Assembly (NCBI RefSeq): GCF_002873335.1
Contig: NZ_MCUW01000089.1
Location: 1 to 64,000 of the forward strand
Length of the DNA stretch: 64,000 bases
Reading direction: 5' to 3'
Origin: Vibrio sp. 10N.286.49.B1
Lineage (GTDB): Bacteria; Pseudomonadota; Gammaproteobacteria; Enterobacterales; Vibrionaceae
Positions 52,916 through 62,642 of the stretch are shown piece by piece. Under the pieces are notes generated by a model. The model made no database searches and was not told the origin of the DNA. It saw nothing but the letters and a program-made list of their open reading frames with translations. How positions within the stretch are numbered: the first letter of the stretch is position 1; each line of letters opens with the position of its first letter. A program made the position numbers and the translations under genes.

Positions 52916-53683
52916 ATGAATCCAACTCAAATTGAACAAATTTTAGCGCCTATCAATACGTTTCTTCATTGTGCTACCCCCGACGAGTGGGTAACCGAAG
53001 CGAAGAAACCAGAGAACTTATCTGTCATTCTTATCGACCACTTATTATGTGAATTGAAAGCTGGGCAGTCAGCCATGTATTTGCTTCGTAAGTATGCGGT
53101 AGACTCTGCGAGTACGGCGTTATTGCAGGAGTGGTTCAAGCCTTATGAAGAGTTTGCCTATCGCAAGCAAGGGGATATGGCTTCATTACGCGGTAAAAGT
53201 AATATCTCCAAATCCATTATGGCGAAATCGGTCTCACCCTATAGCCAAGATTTGATCGATAAGATGGTGTTATTGATCAAAGAAGAGTTGCATCATTTTT
53301 ATCAGGTATTAGAGATCCTGGAAGATAGGAAGATCCCCTACCATCCAATCCCAGCAGGTCGATATGCGAAGGGCTTATTGTCTAACGCAACAACGCATGA
53401 GCCAAATACCTTGATCGATAAATTGATCATTGGCGCTTATATCGAAGCCAGATCTTGTGAACGCTTTGCCAAGTTAGCCCCGCATCTAGATGAAGACATT
53501 GCTAAGTTTTATGTGTCTTTACTGCGCTCTGAAGCTCGACATTATCAAGATTACCTGACACTTGCTGAGCAAGTCGCTGGCGGTGATATTAGTGAAAGAG
53601 TGGAGTTTTTTGGAAAAATAGAAGCGAATTTAATTACCACACCTGACAGTGACTTCAAGTTTCATAGTGGTGCTCCTGCATAG
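52916..53683 (+). CDS. miaE: tRNA-(ms2io6A37) hydroxylase MiaE
   Basis: Diiron monooxygenase of 255 residues that hydroxylates the isopentenyl group of ms2i6A37 in tRNAs reading UNN codons. The ferritin-like four-helix bundle has metal ligands in LLCELKAGQ, KEELHHFYQVLEIL, EARSCERFAKLA and LLRSEARHYQDY (Glu and ExxH pattern). The length fits the family. E. coli lacks this enzyme; Salmonella and vibrios have it. Confidence 0.93.
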   Translation: MNPTQIEQILAPINTFLHCATPDEWVTEAKKPENLSVILIDHLLCELKAGQSAMYLLRKYAVDSASTALLQEWFKPYEEFAYRKQGDMASLRGKSNISKSIMAKSVSPYSQDLIDKMVLLIKEELHHFYQVLEILEDRKIPYHPIPAGRYAKGLLSNATTHEPNTLIDKLIIGAYIEARSCERFAKLAPHLDEDIAKFYVSLLRSEARHYQDYLTLAEQVAGGDISERVEFFGKIEANLITTPDSDFKFHSGAPA

Positions 53684-53786
53684 TACCACGCTGTTATTCA
53701 GGCTCTCTTACATCTTAATAACCGGTTTATTTGCCCTCCAATCCTGTTAATTAGGCGCTCAGTGCTCCTTAACTAAATAACGAATA

Positions 53787-53820
53787 AAAAGGCACTACCT
53801 CAATTTGAGACAGTGCCTTG
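53787..53820 (-). terminator. pyrF terminator
   Basis: AAGGCACT/AGTGCCTT outer stem with an inner CTCAA/TTGAG pairing and a T-rich tail on the minus strand, about 58 bases after the pyrF stop. Confidence 0.85.
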
Positions 53821-53862
53821 TCAATTCAACTCTTAGCGGGCGATGTAAAGCCCATGTCACGC

Positions 53863-53894
53863 TAGACCAATGTCGGGTTAGATCAATGTCGCGT
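53863..53894 (+). repeat. 16-bp imperfect tandem repeat across the pyrF stop codon
   Basis: TAGACCAATGTCGGGT (53863-53878) and TAGATCAATGTCGCGT (53879-53894) are adjacent and differ at two positions. The pyrF stop codon (53878-53880) bridges the junction, as in rsmS and hisA. Confidence 0.9.
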
Positions 53895-54573
53895 TAATCT
53901 CAGCTAAAACCTGAGACGGGTTAGAGGCTTGTGTTATGGGACGGCCAATCACCAAGTAATCAGACCCAGCTTGAATAGCCATGTCTGGGGTCATAATGCG
54001 TTTTTGATCGCCCACCGCGGCGCCCGCTGGACGAATACCAGGGGTGATGAGCTTAAACTCTTTACCCAATTCCGCCTTAAGCATACTTGACTCTTGAGCA
54101 GAGCATACCACGCCATCCAATCCAGAGCGTTTGGTTAGGTTTGCTAAGCGCAAGACCTGCTCTTGAGGCGTGACATCAATGCCAATACCCGCCAAATCAG
54201 ATTGCTCCATACTTGTCAGTACAGTCACACCAATGAGTAACGGGCGATCCTTTCCGTATGGTTCCAATATTTCACGCGATGCCGTCATCATGCGTTCGCC
54301 ACCGCCGGCGTGTACATTGACCATCCAGACACCCAGTTCCGCGGCTGCACGCACAGCTTTCGAGCATGTATTAGGGATATCATGAAACTTTAAATCTAGA
54401 AACACTGAAAAGCCACGTTTATGCAGCTCACGAACAAAGTCAGGACCAAATAGTGTAAACATCTCCTTACCGACTTTCAGGCGGCAAGAGCTTGGGTCAA
54501 TTCTATCAACAAAAGCTAGCGCATCGGCTTGGTTGTCATAATCCAGTGCAACTATCACTTTTTGGTCAATCAT
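53878..54573 (-). CDS. pyrF: Orotidine 5'-phosphate decarboxylase
   Basis: Last step of UMP synthesis, a 231-residue TIM barrel. The catalytic Lys-Asp-x-Lys-x-x-Asp set is seen in [10 protein letters not shown] and VALDYDNQ, and phosphate binding in ITPGIRPAG and VIGRPITQA. It follows lapB with a hairpin between them (54607-54635), so it may have its own promoter. The last codons (EINATLI) lie in a tandem repeat. Confidence 0.96.
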   Translation of the reverse strand: MIDQKVIVALDYDNQADALAFVDRIDPSSCRLKVGKEMFTLFGPDFVRELHKRGFSVFLDLKFHDIPNTCSKAVRAAAELGVWMVNVHAGGGERMMTASREILEPYGKDRPLLIGVTVLTSMEQSDLAGIGIDVTPQEQVLRLANLTKRSGLDGVVCSAQESSMLKAELGKEFKLITPGIRPAGAAVGDQKRIMTPDMAIQAGSDYLVIGRPITQASNPSQVLAEINATLI

Positions 54574-54606
54574 TCTTGCTCCTTACAAATATACTGATTT
54601 CTTACT

Positions 54607-54635
54607 CAAAAAAAGCAGCACCTCAAGTGCTGCAT
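54607..54635 (-). terminator. Hairpin between lapB and pyrF
   Basis: GCAGCAC-CTCAA-GTGCTGC followed by a run of T on the minus strand. It would end the lapAB transcript 20 bases after the lapB stop and before pyrF. Confidence 0.85.
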
Positions 54636-54654
54636 CTAAATATCGAACAACGAA

Positions 54655-55824
54655 TTACTCGCCGTCTAACCCTCGAATTGGTTTGATCGTACCCCATCCT
54701 TTACAAGAAGGGCAGTGCCAATATAGTGAGTGGGTTGAAAAACCACATTTTCGGCAGCGATAATGAGGTTTAACTTTTAATTGCTCGCCAACCAAAGATT
54801 GCAAAGTCGTTAAACTCTCTTTCGCTCTGCCCTCTTCTGCATTAGCAAGGTGATAATCCATCAATCGATAGAACCCTTTCATTGTTGGGCTCTTGACTAA
54901 CTGACGAGTCAGCAATGCTTGCGCTGACGCCGTCCCTTCATGATGTGCTACCAATTGAGCAAGCATTAACTCAGCAGAAACACCCGCACCTTTTTCAATA
55001 CTCGCGCGCAAAAACTCGACTAAGTCCTGCTCTTGCCCTAAATGGTGGTAACACTCTGCCAGTGTCGGTAGTACTTCACTGACAAAGTCTTTGTCTTGTT
55101 CCAGTACCGCTTCAAGATGCTCTATCGTTTTTAGGTAGTCTTCATTTTCAAGGTACAGGCGACCTAGTGCAATATTGGCACGTGCACACCTAGGATCAAC
55201 CGCTAGCGCTTTACGAAAATGTTGAATCGCTTTTTGTGTGTTGCTGTCTGACTGCTCAACCATTGCAAGTTCACACCAAAAATGAGCGATGTTATTTCTA
55301 ACTCTCTTTTTACCCATTTTTAATAAGGCTGATGCATACTCAATGGCTTTATGCCACTCTTGAGTTTGCTCATAGATAGAGACTAATTGAACCAGCGCCC
55401 CTTCTCGGTGTTCTGGTTCTTCAACAAGTTGGACGAATATTTTTTCCGCACGGTCGAGAAAGCCCGACACCATATAGTCTTTAGCAAGCTGTTGTAAGGC
55501 AAGATTTTTTTGCTCAATGGTGAGGCCAGAGCGAGAGATTAGATTTTGGTGGATGCGTATCGCACGGTCGACTTCGCCCCGGGAACGAAACAAATTACCT
55601 AATGCTAGGTGGGTATCTATCGTTTCATCATCGACTTGAAGCAACTCAATAAAATGGTCTACCGCTTTGTCTGACTGATCGGAAAGCAAAAGGTTAAGAC
55701 CCGTCATATACTGACGAGATATTTGATGTGACTGCTCTTGTCTGTCATGTTTTACACTTCGCTGCCCCATATACCAACCATAGGCAGCAGCGATAGGTAA
55801 AAGTAGAAATAGTAGCTCAAGCAT
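54655..55824 (-). CDS. lapB: LapB (YciM) LPS assembly protein
   Basis: Inner-membrane-anchored cytoplasmic TPR protein of 389 residues that brings LpxC to FtsH and so sets LPS synthesis. An N-terminal membrane helix (LELLFLLLPIAAAYGWYMGQ) is followed by about nine TPR motifs (residues 30-340) and a C-terminal rubredoxin-like zinc knuckle (CRKCGFSTHSLYWHCPSC). It lies after lapA in the conserved ihfB-lapA-lapB-pyrF order. Confidence 0.95.
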   Translation of the reverse strand: MLELLFLLLPIAAAYGWYMGQRSVKHDRQEQSHQISRQYMTGLNLLLSDQSDKAVDHFIELLQVDDETIDTHLALGNLFRSRGEVDRAIRIHQNLISRSGLTIEQKNLALQQLAKDYMVSGFLDRAEKIFVQLVEEPEHREGALVQLVSIYEQTQEWHKAIEYASALLKMGKKRVRNNIAHFWCELAMVEQSDSNTQKAIQHFRKALAVDPRCARANIALGRLYLENEDYLKTIEHLEAVLEQDKDFVSEVLPTLAECYHHLGQEQDLVEFLRASIEKGAGVSAELMLAQLVAHHEGTASAQALLTRQLVKSPTMKGFYRLMDYHLANAEEGRAKESLTTLQSLVGEQLKVKPHYRCRKCGFSTHSLYWHCPSCKGWGTIKPIRGLDGE

Positions 55825-55848
55825 GTACTAAATAGGCCCTAGTCGTAA

Positions 55849-56136
55849 TCAGCTGCTAGGACTGGTCGTCGCCACGTCTTTTGACTGGGATGGCGTTTGC
55901 TTTGCTAGTTTTTTTCTTAGTTTCCGAACCGTTAATTGGGACTTAAGATGAAGACTTCCGAAGATAATCCATGAAATGACGAAACCAACAACAAAAACCA
56001 CACCAAGTAGCGTAGATAAATGAAACTCTCCTTGCGCTAGCAAGTAGTTAAATGTCACGACTTCTTGGTTCTGTGAACCAAGTGCCAGAGTAACTAAGAA
56101 AAGTACAATTAGTAGAATTATTTTTATAATCTTCAT
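55849..56136 (-). CDS. lapA: LapA (YciS) inner-membrane protein
   Basis: A 95-residue protein with two membrane helices (about 4-20 and 42-62) and a basic cytoplasmic tail (LTVRKLRKKLAKQ) before a Ser/Thr-rich end. It matches LapA, the partner of LapB in LPS assembly. It lies 24 bases upstream of lapB in the same operon. Confidence 0.9.
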   Translation of the reverse strand: MKIIKIILLIVLFLVTLALGSQNQEVVTFNYLLAQGEFHLSTLLGVVFVVGFVISWIIFGSLHLKSQLTVRKLRKKLAKQTPSQSKDVATTSPSS

Positions 56137-56312
56137 GTGTTTTCACCGCAGTCATTGGATAGCTAAGATTATGCAGCAAATAGCGTTCGCACACCATGTT
56201 TGTTCATCATAATCTTAATAATCTTCTTCATAATTAGCCTTGTATAACGCACAACCCACACGTTTCTAGATTGGCGCAAACGAAACGCTTTAATTAAATT
56301 CAGGAATGTAAA

Positions 56313-56337
56313 AACGGCACACTATCTGTATGCCGTT
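56313..56337 (-). terminator. ihfB terminator
   Basis: AACGGCA/TGCCGTT stem with an eleven-base loop and a short T run on the minus strand, about 25 bases after the ihfB stop. Confidence 0.8.
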
Positions 56338-56362
56338 CCGTTGACCGAACTAAAGAGAAGAC

Positions 56363-56647
56363 TTATAGACTTTCGTTTACTCGTTCACGTAATTCTTTGC
56401 CTGGCTTAAAGTGAGGGACATACTTGCCTTCTAATTCCACTTTGTCGCCTGTTTTAGGGTTACGTCCTACACGTGGCTCACGGAAATGAAGTGAGAAGCT
56501 ACCAAACCCACGAATTTCAATACGGTCACCGCTTTCAAGCGTGTTCGCCATATGTTCTAAAATGTCTTTTACCGCATCTTCAATTTCTTTTGCTGATAAG
56601 TGAGTTTGCTCTGCGCAGAGTCTTTCAATTAATTCAGACTTAGTCAT
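56363..56647 (-). CDS. ihfB: Integration host factor subunit beta
   Basis: DNA-bending HU/IHF-family protein of 94 residues. The N-terminus [14 protein letters not shown], the family signature [21 protein letters not shown] and the beta-arm proline in the NPKTG turn are present. It forms a heterodimer with IhfA. GAGGAT precedes the ATG. It follows rpsA as in other gammaproteobacteria, with a terminator between them. Confidence 0.97.
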   Translation of the reverse strand: MTKSELIERLCAEQTHLSAKEIEDAVKDILEHMANTLESGDRIEIRGFGSFSLHFREPRVGRNPKTGDKVELEGKYVPHFKPGKELRERVNESL

Positions 56648-56764
56648 AGGTGGTTATCCTCATTACTCTTCATGTTCAGTTGAAACTGGTTTTTATCATT
56701 ATATAACATCAGTTCACTAACTGCCTGTATAAACAGATAATAGTCTATAATTCGCAAAGTTAAA

Positions 56765-56796
56765 AACAAAAAAAAGGAGCCTTTCGGCTCCTTTTC
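56765..56796 (-). terminator. rpsA terminator
   Basis: AAAAGGAGCC-TTTC-GGCTCCTTTT with a long T run on the minus strand, 16 bases after the rpsA stop. Confidence 0.93.
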
Positions 56797-56811
56797 TCTT
56801 AGCAGAGTATA

Positions 56812-58482
56812 TTACTCGCCTTTAGCAGCTTTAAATGCGTCTGCCATAGCACTACCGAACCCGCCGTCTTCTTGCTTGTTCAGTGAAGCCATTGCTTCTT
56901 GCTCATCAGCTTCATCTTTAGCTTTGATAGATAGGTTGATTACGCGGTTCTTACGGTCTACACCAGTGAACTTCGTTTCAACGCTGTCGCCAACGCTTAG
57001 GATTAGAGATGCGTCTTCAATACGGTCACGTGAAACTTCAGATGCGCGGATGTAACCTTCTACGCCTTCTTCAAGTTCAATAGTAGCGCCTTTCGCGTCT
57101 ACTGCAGTAACAGTACCGTTAACTAGCGTGCCTTTCTTGTTATCAGCAACGTAAGCATTGAATGGGTCATTTTCCATTTGCTTAACGCCTAGAGAGATAC
57201 GCTCGCGCTCTGCATCTACAGCTAGAACTACAGCTGAGATCTCGTCACCTTTCTTGTATTCACGAACAGCATCTTCGCCAGTTGCGTTCCAAGAAATATC
57301 AGATAGGTGTACTAGACCGTCGATGCCGCCTTCTAGACCGATGAAGATACCAAAGTCAGTAATAGACTTGATCTTACCAGTAACTTTGTCGCCCTTAGCT
57401 TGCATTTCTGCAAATGACTGCCATGGGTTCGCTTTACACTGTTTCAGACCTAGAGAGATACGACGACGTTCTTCGTCGATATCAAGAACCATAACCTCAA
57501 CTTCGTCGCCAACATTAACAACTTTAGAAGGGTGGATGTTCTTGTTAGTCCAATCCATTTCTGAAACGTGTACTAGACCTTCAACGCCTTCTTCGATTTC
57601 AACGAAGCAGCCGTAGTCAGTTAGGTTAGTAACACGACCAGTTAGCTTGTGACCTTCTGGGTAACGCTTAGCGATTGCTACCCATGGATCTTCGCCTAGT
57701 TGCTTAAGACCTAGTGAAACGCGAGTGCGGTCACGATCGAACTTAAGAACTTTAACTAGGATTTCGTCACCAACGTTAACGATCTCAGATGGGTGCTTAA
57801 CACGCTTCCAAGCCATATCAGTGATGTGTAGAAGACCGTCAACACCGCCAAGATCAACGAATGCACCGTAGTCAGTAAGGTTCTTAACGATACCTTTAAC
57901 TTCAGTACCTTCTTGTAGAGTTTCAAGAAGTTCGTCACGCTCAACACTGTTTTCAGATTCGATAACAGCACGACGAGAAACAACAACGTTGTTACGCTTC
58001 TGGTCTAGCTTGATAACTTTGAACTCTAGCTCTTTGTTTTCTAGGTGAGCAGTGTCACGGATTGGACGTACGTCAACAAGAGAACCAGGAAGGAAAGCAC
58101 GGATACCGTTAAGTTCAACAGTGAAACCGCCTTTAACTTTACCGTTGATGATACCAACAACAGTTTCAGCTTCTTCGTAAGCTTTCTCAAGAACGATCCA
58201 AGCTTCATGACGCTTCGCTTTCTCACGAGAAAGTTGAGTTTCACCGAAACCATCTTCAACAGCGTCTAGAGCAACGTCTACTTCAGCACCAACTTCAACT
58301 TCAAGTTCGCCAGCAGCGTTCTTGAATTGTTCAGCAGGGATAGCAGACTCAGACTTAAGGCCAGCATCAACAAGAACGAAACCGTTCTCGATAGCTACTA
58401 CAGTACCTTTAACGATACTACCTTGTTGGAATTCAGTTTCATTCAGAAACTCTTCAAAGAGTTGAGCAAAAGATTCAGTCAT
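56812..58482 (-). CDS. rpsA: 30S ribosomal protein S1
   Basis: mRNA-binding ribosomal protein of 556 residues with six S1 (OB-fold) domains: two N-terminal ones (about 20-170) for ribosome binding and four (about 190-520) with the GxVxxxxxxGxFVxL pattern repeated, for example [23 protein letters not shown] and [22 protein letters not shown]. The C-terminal tail is AFKAAKGE. It lies between cmk and ihfB as usual. Codon use is strongly biased, as expected for a highly expressed gene, and gives few antisense stops. Confidence 0.98.
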   Translation of the reverse strand: MTESFAQLFEEFLNETEFQQGSIVKGTVVAIENGFVLVDAGLKSESAIPAEQFKNAAGELEVEVGAEVDVALDAVEDGFGETQLSREKAKRHEAWIVLEKAYEEAETVVGIINGKVKGGFTVELNGIRAFLPGSLVDVRPIRDTAHLENKELEFKVIKLDQKRNNVVVSRRAVIESENSVERDELLETLQEGTEVKGIVKNLTDYGAFVDLGGVDGLLHITDMAWKRVKHPSEIVNVGDEILVKVLKFDRDRTRVSLGLKQLGEDPWVAIAKRYPEGHKLTGRVTNLTDYGCFVEIEEGVEGLVHVSEMDWTNKNIHPSKVVNVGDEVEVMVLDIDEERRRISLGLKQCKANPWQSFAEMQAKGDKVTGKIKSITDFGIFIGLEGGIDGLVHLSDISWNATGEDAVREYKKGDEISAVVLAVDAERERISLGVKQMENDPFNAYVADNKKGTLVNGTVTAVDAKGATIELEEGVEGYIRASEVSRDRIEDASLILSVGDSVETKFTGVDRKNRVINLSIKAKDEADEQEAMASLNKQEDGGFGSAMADAFKAAKGE

Positions 58483-58602
58483 TATTTAATCTTCAATTAG
58501 TAAACGTCCACGGGTATCCTACCGCATGGGGTTGATAATTTCGCCAGTCATCATCCTTGCGACCAACGTTCGAAACCCACCAAGCCTAGTACTAATGTAC
58601 TT

Positions 58603-59283
58603 CTACTTAGTGAGATTAGATTCGATATATTTTAGCGCTTTTTCGACAACCTGCGTAATATTTAACGAGGTAGAATCAAGCACTAGAGCGTCATCAGCTG
58701 GACGTAGAGGGGCAACCGCTCGGTTGCGATCTCTGAAGTCTCGCTCTTCGATCTCGCTCAAAAGGTCGTCAAATTTAACATCTAAACCCTTTAGTTGCAA
58801 CTGCTTAAAGCGGCGATGCGCCCTTTCTTCTGCACTTGCATCTAAGAAAATTTTCACAGGCGCTTGTGGGAAAACAACCGTACCCATGTCACGGCCATCG
58901 GCAACTAAGCCTGGTGCGATATTAAAAGCACGTTGACGGCGTAATAGTGCTTCTCGCACTCGAGGTAGAGCCGCTATTTTTGATGCCGCATTGCCCGTTT
59001 CTTCTTTACGAAGTTCACCAGACACATCTTCACCTTCCAGAATCACCTTAACAAGATCGCCTTCCGCAATGAATTGAACGTCAAGATGGACAGCAATAGG
59101 TACCAATACGTCTTCTGATTCGAGGTCAACGCCATGATGAATAGCCGCCAATGCTAATACGCGATAAATAGCACCTGAATCGAGTAAATGAAAGCCTAGT
59201 TTATCAGCCAGTAACATACACAGCGTGCCTTTACCAGCGCCACTTGGTCCATCTACGGTAATCACGGGTGTCATTGAGGACAT
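58603..59283 (-). CDS. cmk: Cytidylate kinase
   Basis: Phosphorylates CMP and dCMP, 226 residues. The P-loop is [10 protein letters not shown] near residues 12-21, the CMP-binding segment is [12 protein letters not shown], and the LID-region Asp/Arg are in [11 protein letters not shown] and [13 protein letters not shown]. The first ATG (MSSMTP) is chosen because GGAG lies six bases before it. It precedes rpsA by 120 bases. Confidence 0.96.
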   Translation of the reverse strand: MSSMTPVITVDGPSGAGKGTLCMLLADKLGFHLLDSGAIYRVLALAAIHHGVDLESEDVLVPIAVHLDVQFIAEGDLVKVILEGEDVSGELRKEETGNAASKIAALPRVREALLRRQRAFNIAPGLVADGRDMGTVVFPQAPVKIFLDASAEERAHRRFKQLQLKGLDVKFDDLLSEIEERDFRDRNRAVAPLRPADDALVLDSTSLNITQVVEKALKYIESNLTK

Positions 59284-59447
59284 GTTTTACTCCACGTTGT
59301 TTAATTTGGCTAAATATCTTTATTATTCTTCATTTTTACGGCGCAAAATTATATACCCAATCCATTCAACATACCATTTTCTTTGGGATTCATTTCTGAC
59401 GTGCTTTTGTTCTATCTTTACCTCATTTTTTAGAATAGGTCACATTA

Positions 59448-59475
59448 TTGTCATACAATAATATTGTAAGGTGAT
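59448..59475. promoter_or_regulatory. GntR/FadR-type operator upstream of the alginate lyase gene
   Basis: TTGTCATACAA (59448-59458) is an exact match to the TTGT-N3-ACAA pattern of FadR-subfamily GntR regulators, to which hexuronate repressors such as ExuR/UxuR belong. It is directly overlapped by TACAATAATATTGTA (59454-59468), a second palindrome. Their place about 50 bases before the start codon suggests repression relieved by an alginate-derived uronate. Confidence 0.6.
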
Positions 59476-59511
59476 GTTATCTACAGAACATCGACACCAA
59501 GGAAAATAACA

Positions 59512-60555
59512 ATGAAAAAGGTTCAATTAAGTTTACTTACGCTTAGCATCATTGCAGGGTCAGCCATCGCTGCGTCTTCTGACACTCTAGATATGACATC
59601 GTTTAATCTTGACCCTCAAAAAGCACCAGCACAAAACTTTGATTTAACCAATTGGAAAATCACACTTCCAGAGTTAACGACAGAAGGGGATCGTAAAGGG
59701 AAAGCATTAGAAATTGCTAAAGATGAACTTGGCAATACCACAACACCTTATGTCCACCCAGAGTGGTTCTATACAAACAAAGAAACTGGTGCCCTTGTAT
59801 TTGTTGCACCAAATGAAGCACCAACCACACCAAACAGCAAAAATACCCGTAGTGAGCTGCGTGGCATGCTAGCGAAAACTTATGGTGAACCAAAGAATAA
59901 CTTCGTTATAGCCTCACACCCAAATGCATCCGAATATGGCGCTATCGGTGGCACACTGAAAGCAACATTATCAGTAGATCAAGTGAGTGAAAGCGGTAAC
60001 TACAAAAAAAATGGCGCTTTCGCCGTTGTCATTGGTCAGATCCATGGTTCTAAAAACGAACCATTAAAGATTTCTTATCGTAAACTTCCCGATCATGAAC
60101 ACGGCTCATTGGCTTGGAACTACGAATTGAATCCGACTAAGGATTTACAAAACGCTAAAGATGAAAACGGCAAAAAACTTCGTAAGGATATTCGTCACGA
60201 CGTCTTTGGTAAGCACAACCTACGTAAAGGGGCTGCTGATCCGCAAGATGGCATTAAACTCGGAGAGATTTTTTCCTACGAAGTTAACGTCGATGGCGAC
60301 ATCATGCACCTAACGTTTACTAAGAATCCAGGTACGTCTGATGCGATTGTGAAAACATTTGATGTCGACCTAGCAAAAGGAAATTACCAAGGTAACGAGG
60401 TCGACCAGGGTTACGGTAGTGACTGGATGTATTACAAAGCCGGCGTATACAACCAGTGCAATACCAAAAAGAGCAGCTCCGATTGTCAATGGCGTGGTAT
60501 GGAAGCCGGCGACTATACACAAGCGAGCTTCTACCAGTTAGAGCTTGATCAATAA
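59512..60555 (+). CDS. Polysaccharide lyase family 7 alginate lyase
   Basis: Secreted endolytic beta-elimination of alginate, 347 residues. A signal peptide (cleavage after AIA near residue 20) precedes a beta-jelly-roll domain with the three PL7 motifs: RSELR near 113, QIH near 176 and YYKAGVYNQ near 306. The QIH form is usually linked with action on guluronate-rich blocks. The paired cysteines near the end (CNTKKSSSDC) may form a disulphide. No carbohydrate-binding module or lipobox is present. It is a single gene inserted between core genes cmk and sohB, with its own operator and terminator, so it was probably acquired. Confidence 0.93.
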   Translation: MKKVQLSLLTLSIIAGSAIAASSDTLDMTSFNLDPQKAPAQNFDLTNWKITLPELTTEGDRKGKALEIAKDELGNTTTPYVHPEWFYTNKETGALVFVAPNEAPTTPNSKNTRSELRGMLAKTYGEPKNNFVIASHPNASEYGAIGGTLKATLSVDQVSESGNYKKNGAFAVVIGQIHGSKNEPLKISYRKLPDHEHGSLAWNYELNPTKDLQNAKDENGKKLRKDIRHDVFGKHNLRKGAADPQDGIKLGEIFSYEVNVDGDIMHLTFTKNPGTSDAIVKTFDVDLAKGNYQGNEVDQGYGSDWMYYKAGVYNQCNTKKSSSDCQWRGMEAGDYTQASFYQLELDQ

Positions 60556-60581
60556 CCGTTAGGTGTTAATTGAGCCCAAAT

Positions 60582-60617
60582 TTAAAAGGACCCAACACTT
60601 TGTGTTGAGTCCTTTTT
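60582..60617 (+). terminator. Alginate lyase terminator
   Basis: AAAAGGACCCAACAC and GTGTTGAGTCCTTTT form a fifteen-pair stem with one mismatch, then T run, 27 bases after the stop codon. It also faces sohB and may act both ways. Confidence 0.9.
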
Positions 60618-60665
60618 TATCAAATGCATTGTCATGATTCGAAGTACTTTAACAATATAAAATAC

Positions 60666-61727
60666 TTACACTATTGGCCGCTGACCACGGCTAATCCATT
60701 TCATCAATACGTTATCAGCCGCTTGCCCAGCCGCACCTGAAAATTTATCCGCAAGCTTCTTCTTTTGAACATAGTGAATCGCAAGTACGGTTTTTTCTTT
60801 GCAAGCCGCCGTCACCACATCATCTGATGTTTGAATTGCATCGACTAAGCCGAGGGTTTTGGCTTGAGTTCCAAACCAATGTTCACCCGTTGCCACTTTT
60901 TCCAGATCAAGTGCAGGACGGTGCTCCCTAATAAAGTCTTTGAACAAGCCGTGGGTCTCTTCCAGCTCTTCTTTGAATTTATCACGTGCTTTATCGGTAT
61001 TTTCACCAAACATCGTCAGCGTACGTTTGTATTCACCTGCCGTGAGCTGTTCAAATTCGATATCATTCTTTTTCAGCAGCTTATGGAAGTTTGGCAACTG
61101 TGCAATAACACCAATAGAACCAACGACAGCAAAAGGTGCCGACACGATCTTATCTGCAATACATGCCATCATGTAACCACCACTCGCTGCTACCTTGTCA
61201 ACCGAGATAGTGAGTGGCAGGTTTGCCCCTTTGATTCTGTCGAGTTGTGAAGAAGCAAGGCCGTAAGCATGTACCATACCGCCGCCCGATTCCAAGCGCA
61301 CTAACACCTCATCGCCAACACGTGCGACAGCTAAAATAGCACTCACTTCTTCTCTTAATGACGCGACTTCTTTAGCGTCAATGCTACCGTTAAAATCTAA
61401 AACAAAAAGATGTGGCTCACGCTTACTATCAAGGTCACCATTTTTTGAGGCTTTCTTAATTTCTTTTTCACGTGATTTACTTTTTTCTTTTTCCGCTTTT
61501 TTCTCAGCCTTATCTCGTGCTTTTATGAATGACTCATCATGTAAATGGTGCTCTAACTGCTCAACCGTTTGTTTTCTTTGTTCAGTCAAGTTAGTCACTT
61601 CAAGCGCACCTTTAGCACCACCTGAACGACCACCTACTGATTTCGCCACCACAATGAGTGCCAAGATGGCCGCCAATACCGTCACGATTTTGGCTAGAAA
61701 AAGCCCGTAATCTAATAAAAATTCCAA
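60666..61727 (-). CDS. sohB: Inner-membrane protease SohB (S49 family)
   Basis: Signal-peptide-peptidase-like serine protease of 353 residues. A membrane helix near 10-28, a Lys/Glu-rich charged coil (about 55-100), and the S49 domain with nucleophile Ser in VAASGGYMMA and the general-base Lys in the following DK and in TISVDKVAASG. The second half has the family segment GVIAQLPNFHKLLKK. The start is TTG (TTGGAATTT) preceded by GGGGAT; no better ATG exists nearby. Divergent from the YciK-type gene, with overlapping leaders. Confidence 0.9.
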   Translation of the reverse strand: MEFLLDYGLFLAKIVTVLAAILALIVVAKSVGGRSGGAKGALEVTNLTEQRKQTVEQLEHHLHDESFIKARDKAEKKAEKEKSKSREKEIKKASKNGDLDSKREPHLFVLDFNGSIDAKEVASLREEVSAILAVARVGDEVLVRLESGGGMVHAYGLASSQLDRIKGANLPLTISVDKVAASGGYMMACIADKIVSAPFAVVGSIGVIAQLPNFHKLLKKNDIEFEQLTAGEYKRTLTMFGENTDKARDKFKEELEETHGLFKDFIREHRPALDLEKVATGEHWFGTQAKTLGLVDAIQTSDDVVTAACKEKTVLAIHYVQKKKLADKFSGAAGQAADNVLMKWISRGQRPIV

Positions 61728-61813
61728 TGTCTTATCCCCAATCCTACGAATTAGTGTATTGTAACCAACTTGTCACGATTACCAAGAATTATTCAAAACT
61801 AAGGAAGTGTTCT

Positions 61814-62557
61814 GTGGAATATTCAACCGCTCTTGAGGCGCTAAAAGGTAAAGTTATCCTCATTACTGGCGCTGGGGCTGGCATCGGCCGTCAAGCAGCA
61901 CTTAGCTACGCCAAACATGGCGCTACTGTCATTTTACTCGGCCGTAATGTGGCGAACTTAGAGCTAATTTACGATGAAATTGAAAAAGCCGGTTACCCGC
62001 AACCTGCTATCATCCCACTCGACCTCAAGGGCGCGACAAAACAGAATTACATTGATATGGCCGAGACTATCGAAAGTCAATTTGGACACCTAGATGGGCT
62101 GGTTCATAATGCAGGTGTCTTAGGCACGCTAAGCCCATTCGATCAAATTGATGAAGAAACGTTTGATGATGTTATGCAGATCAATGTCAAAGCTGAGTTT
62201 CTTATGACACAAGCCTTATTGCCTATTTTGAAAAAATCACAAGCAGGTCGAATTATTTTTACTTCTTCAACTGTTGGGCATATCGGCCGCACATTCTGGG
62301 GAACGTACGCGATCTCCAAGTTTGCAACTGAAGGTATGATGCAAATCTTAGCCGATGAACTCAGTGATTCTGCCATCCGTGTCAATGCGATAAACCCAGG
62401 AGCAACGCGTACACGTATGCGTGCAAAAGCCTATCCTGGTGAAGATGCGAATGCCTTGAAAACGCCAAGTGACCTCATGCCTTTATACCTACATCTAATG
62501 GACCCTTCAGTATCTGATATCAACGGGCAATGTATAGACGCTCAACCTAAGCGTTAG
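61814..62557 (+). CDS. yciK: YciK-type short-chain dehydrogenase
   Basis: A 247-residue SDR (E. coli YciK 252). The N-terminus is LEALKGKVILITGAGAGIGRQAAL with the cofactor motif TGAGAGIG; NAG follows (HNAGVLG), then the catalytic Ser (FTSSTVG) and YxxxK (YAISKFA), and the C-terminus INPGATRTRMR. The start is GTG at 61814, seven bases after AAGGAAG; the same frame extends upstream to 61658 through the sohB leader but without family similarity. The function is a general oxidoreductase of unknown substrate. Confidence 0.9.
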   Translation: MEYSTALEALKGKVILITGAGAGIGRQAALSYAKHGATVILLGRNVANLELIYDEIEKAGYPQPAIIPLDLKGATKQNYIDMAETIESQFGHLDGLVHNAGVLGTLSPFDQIDEETFDDVMQINVKAEFLMTQALLPILKKSQAGRIIFTSSTVGHIGRTFWGTYAISKFATEGMMQILADELSDSAIRVNAINPGATRTRMRAKAYPGEDANALKTPSDLMPLYLHLMDPSVSDINGQCIDAQPKR

Positions 62558-62642
62558 CAAGCCTAGTTATTCACAGATCAATGGCTAACCGCTTTAAGCG
62601 TTAACGATAAGTGAGTGCCAAAGTACTCACTTATTTAACCCA

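Noticed and set aside
57158..57616. 152-codon frame antisense to rpsA
   Set aside because: Result of the strong codon bias and repeated S1 domains of rpsA; no ribosome-binding site and no family.
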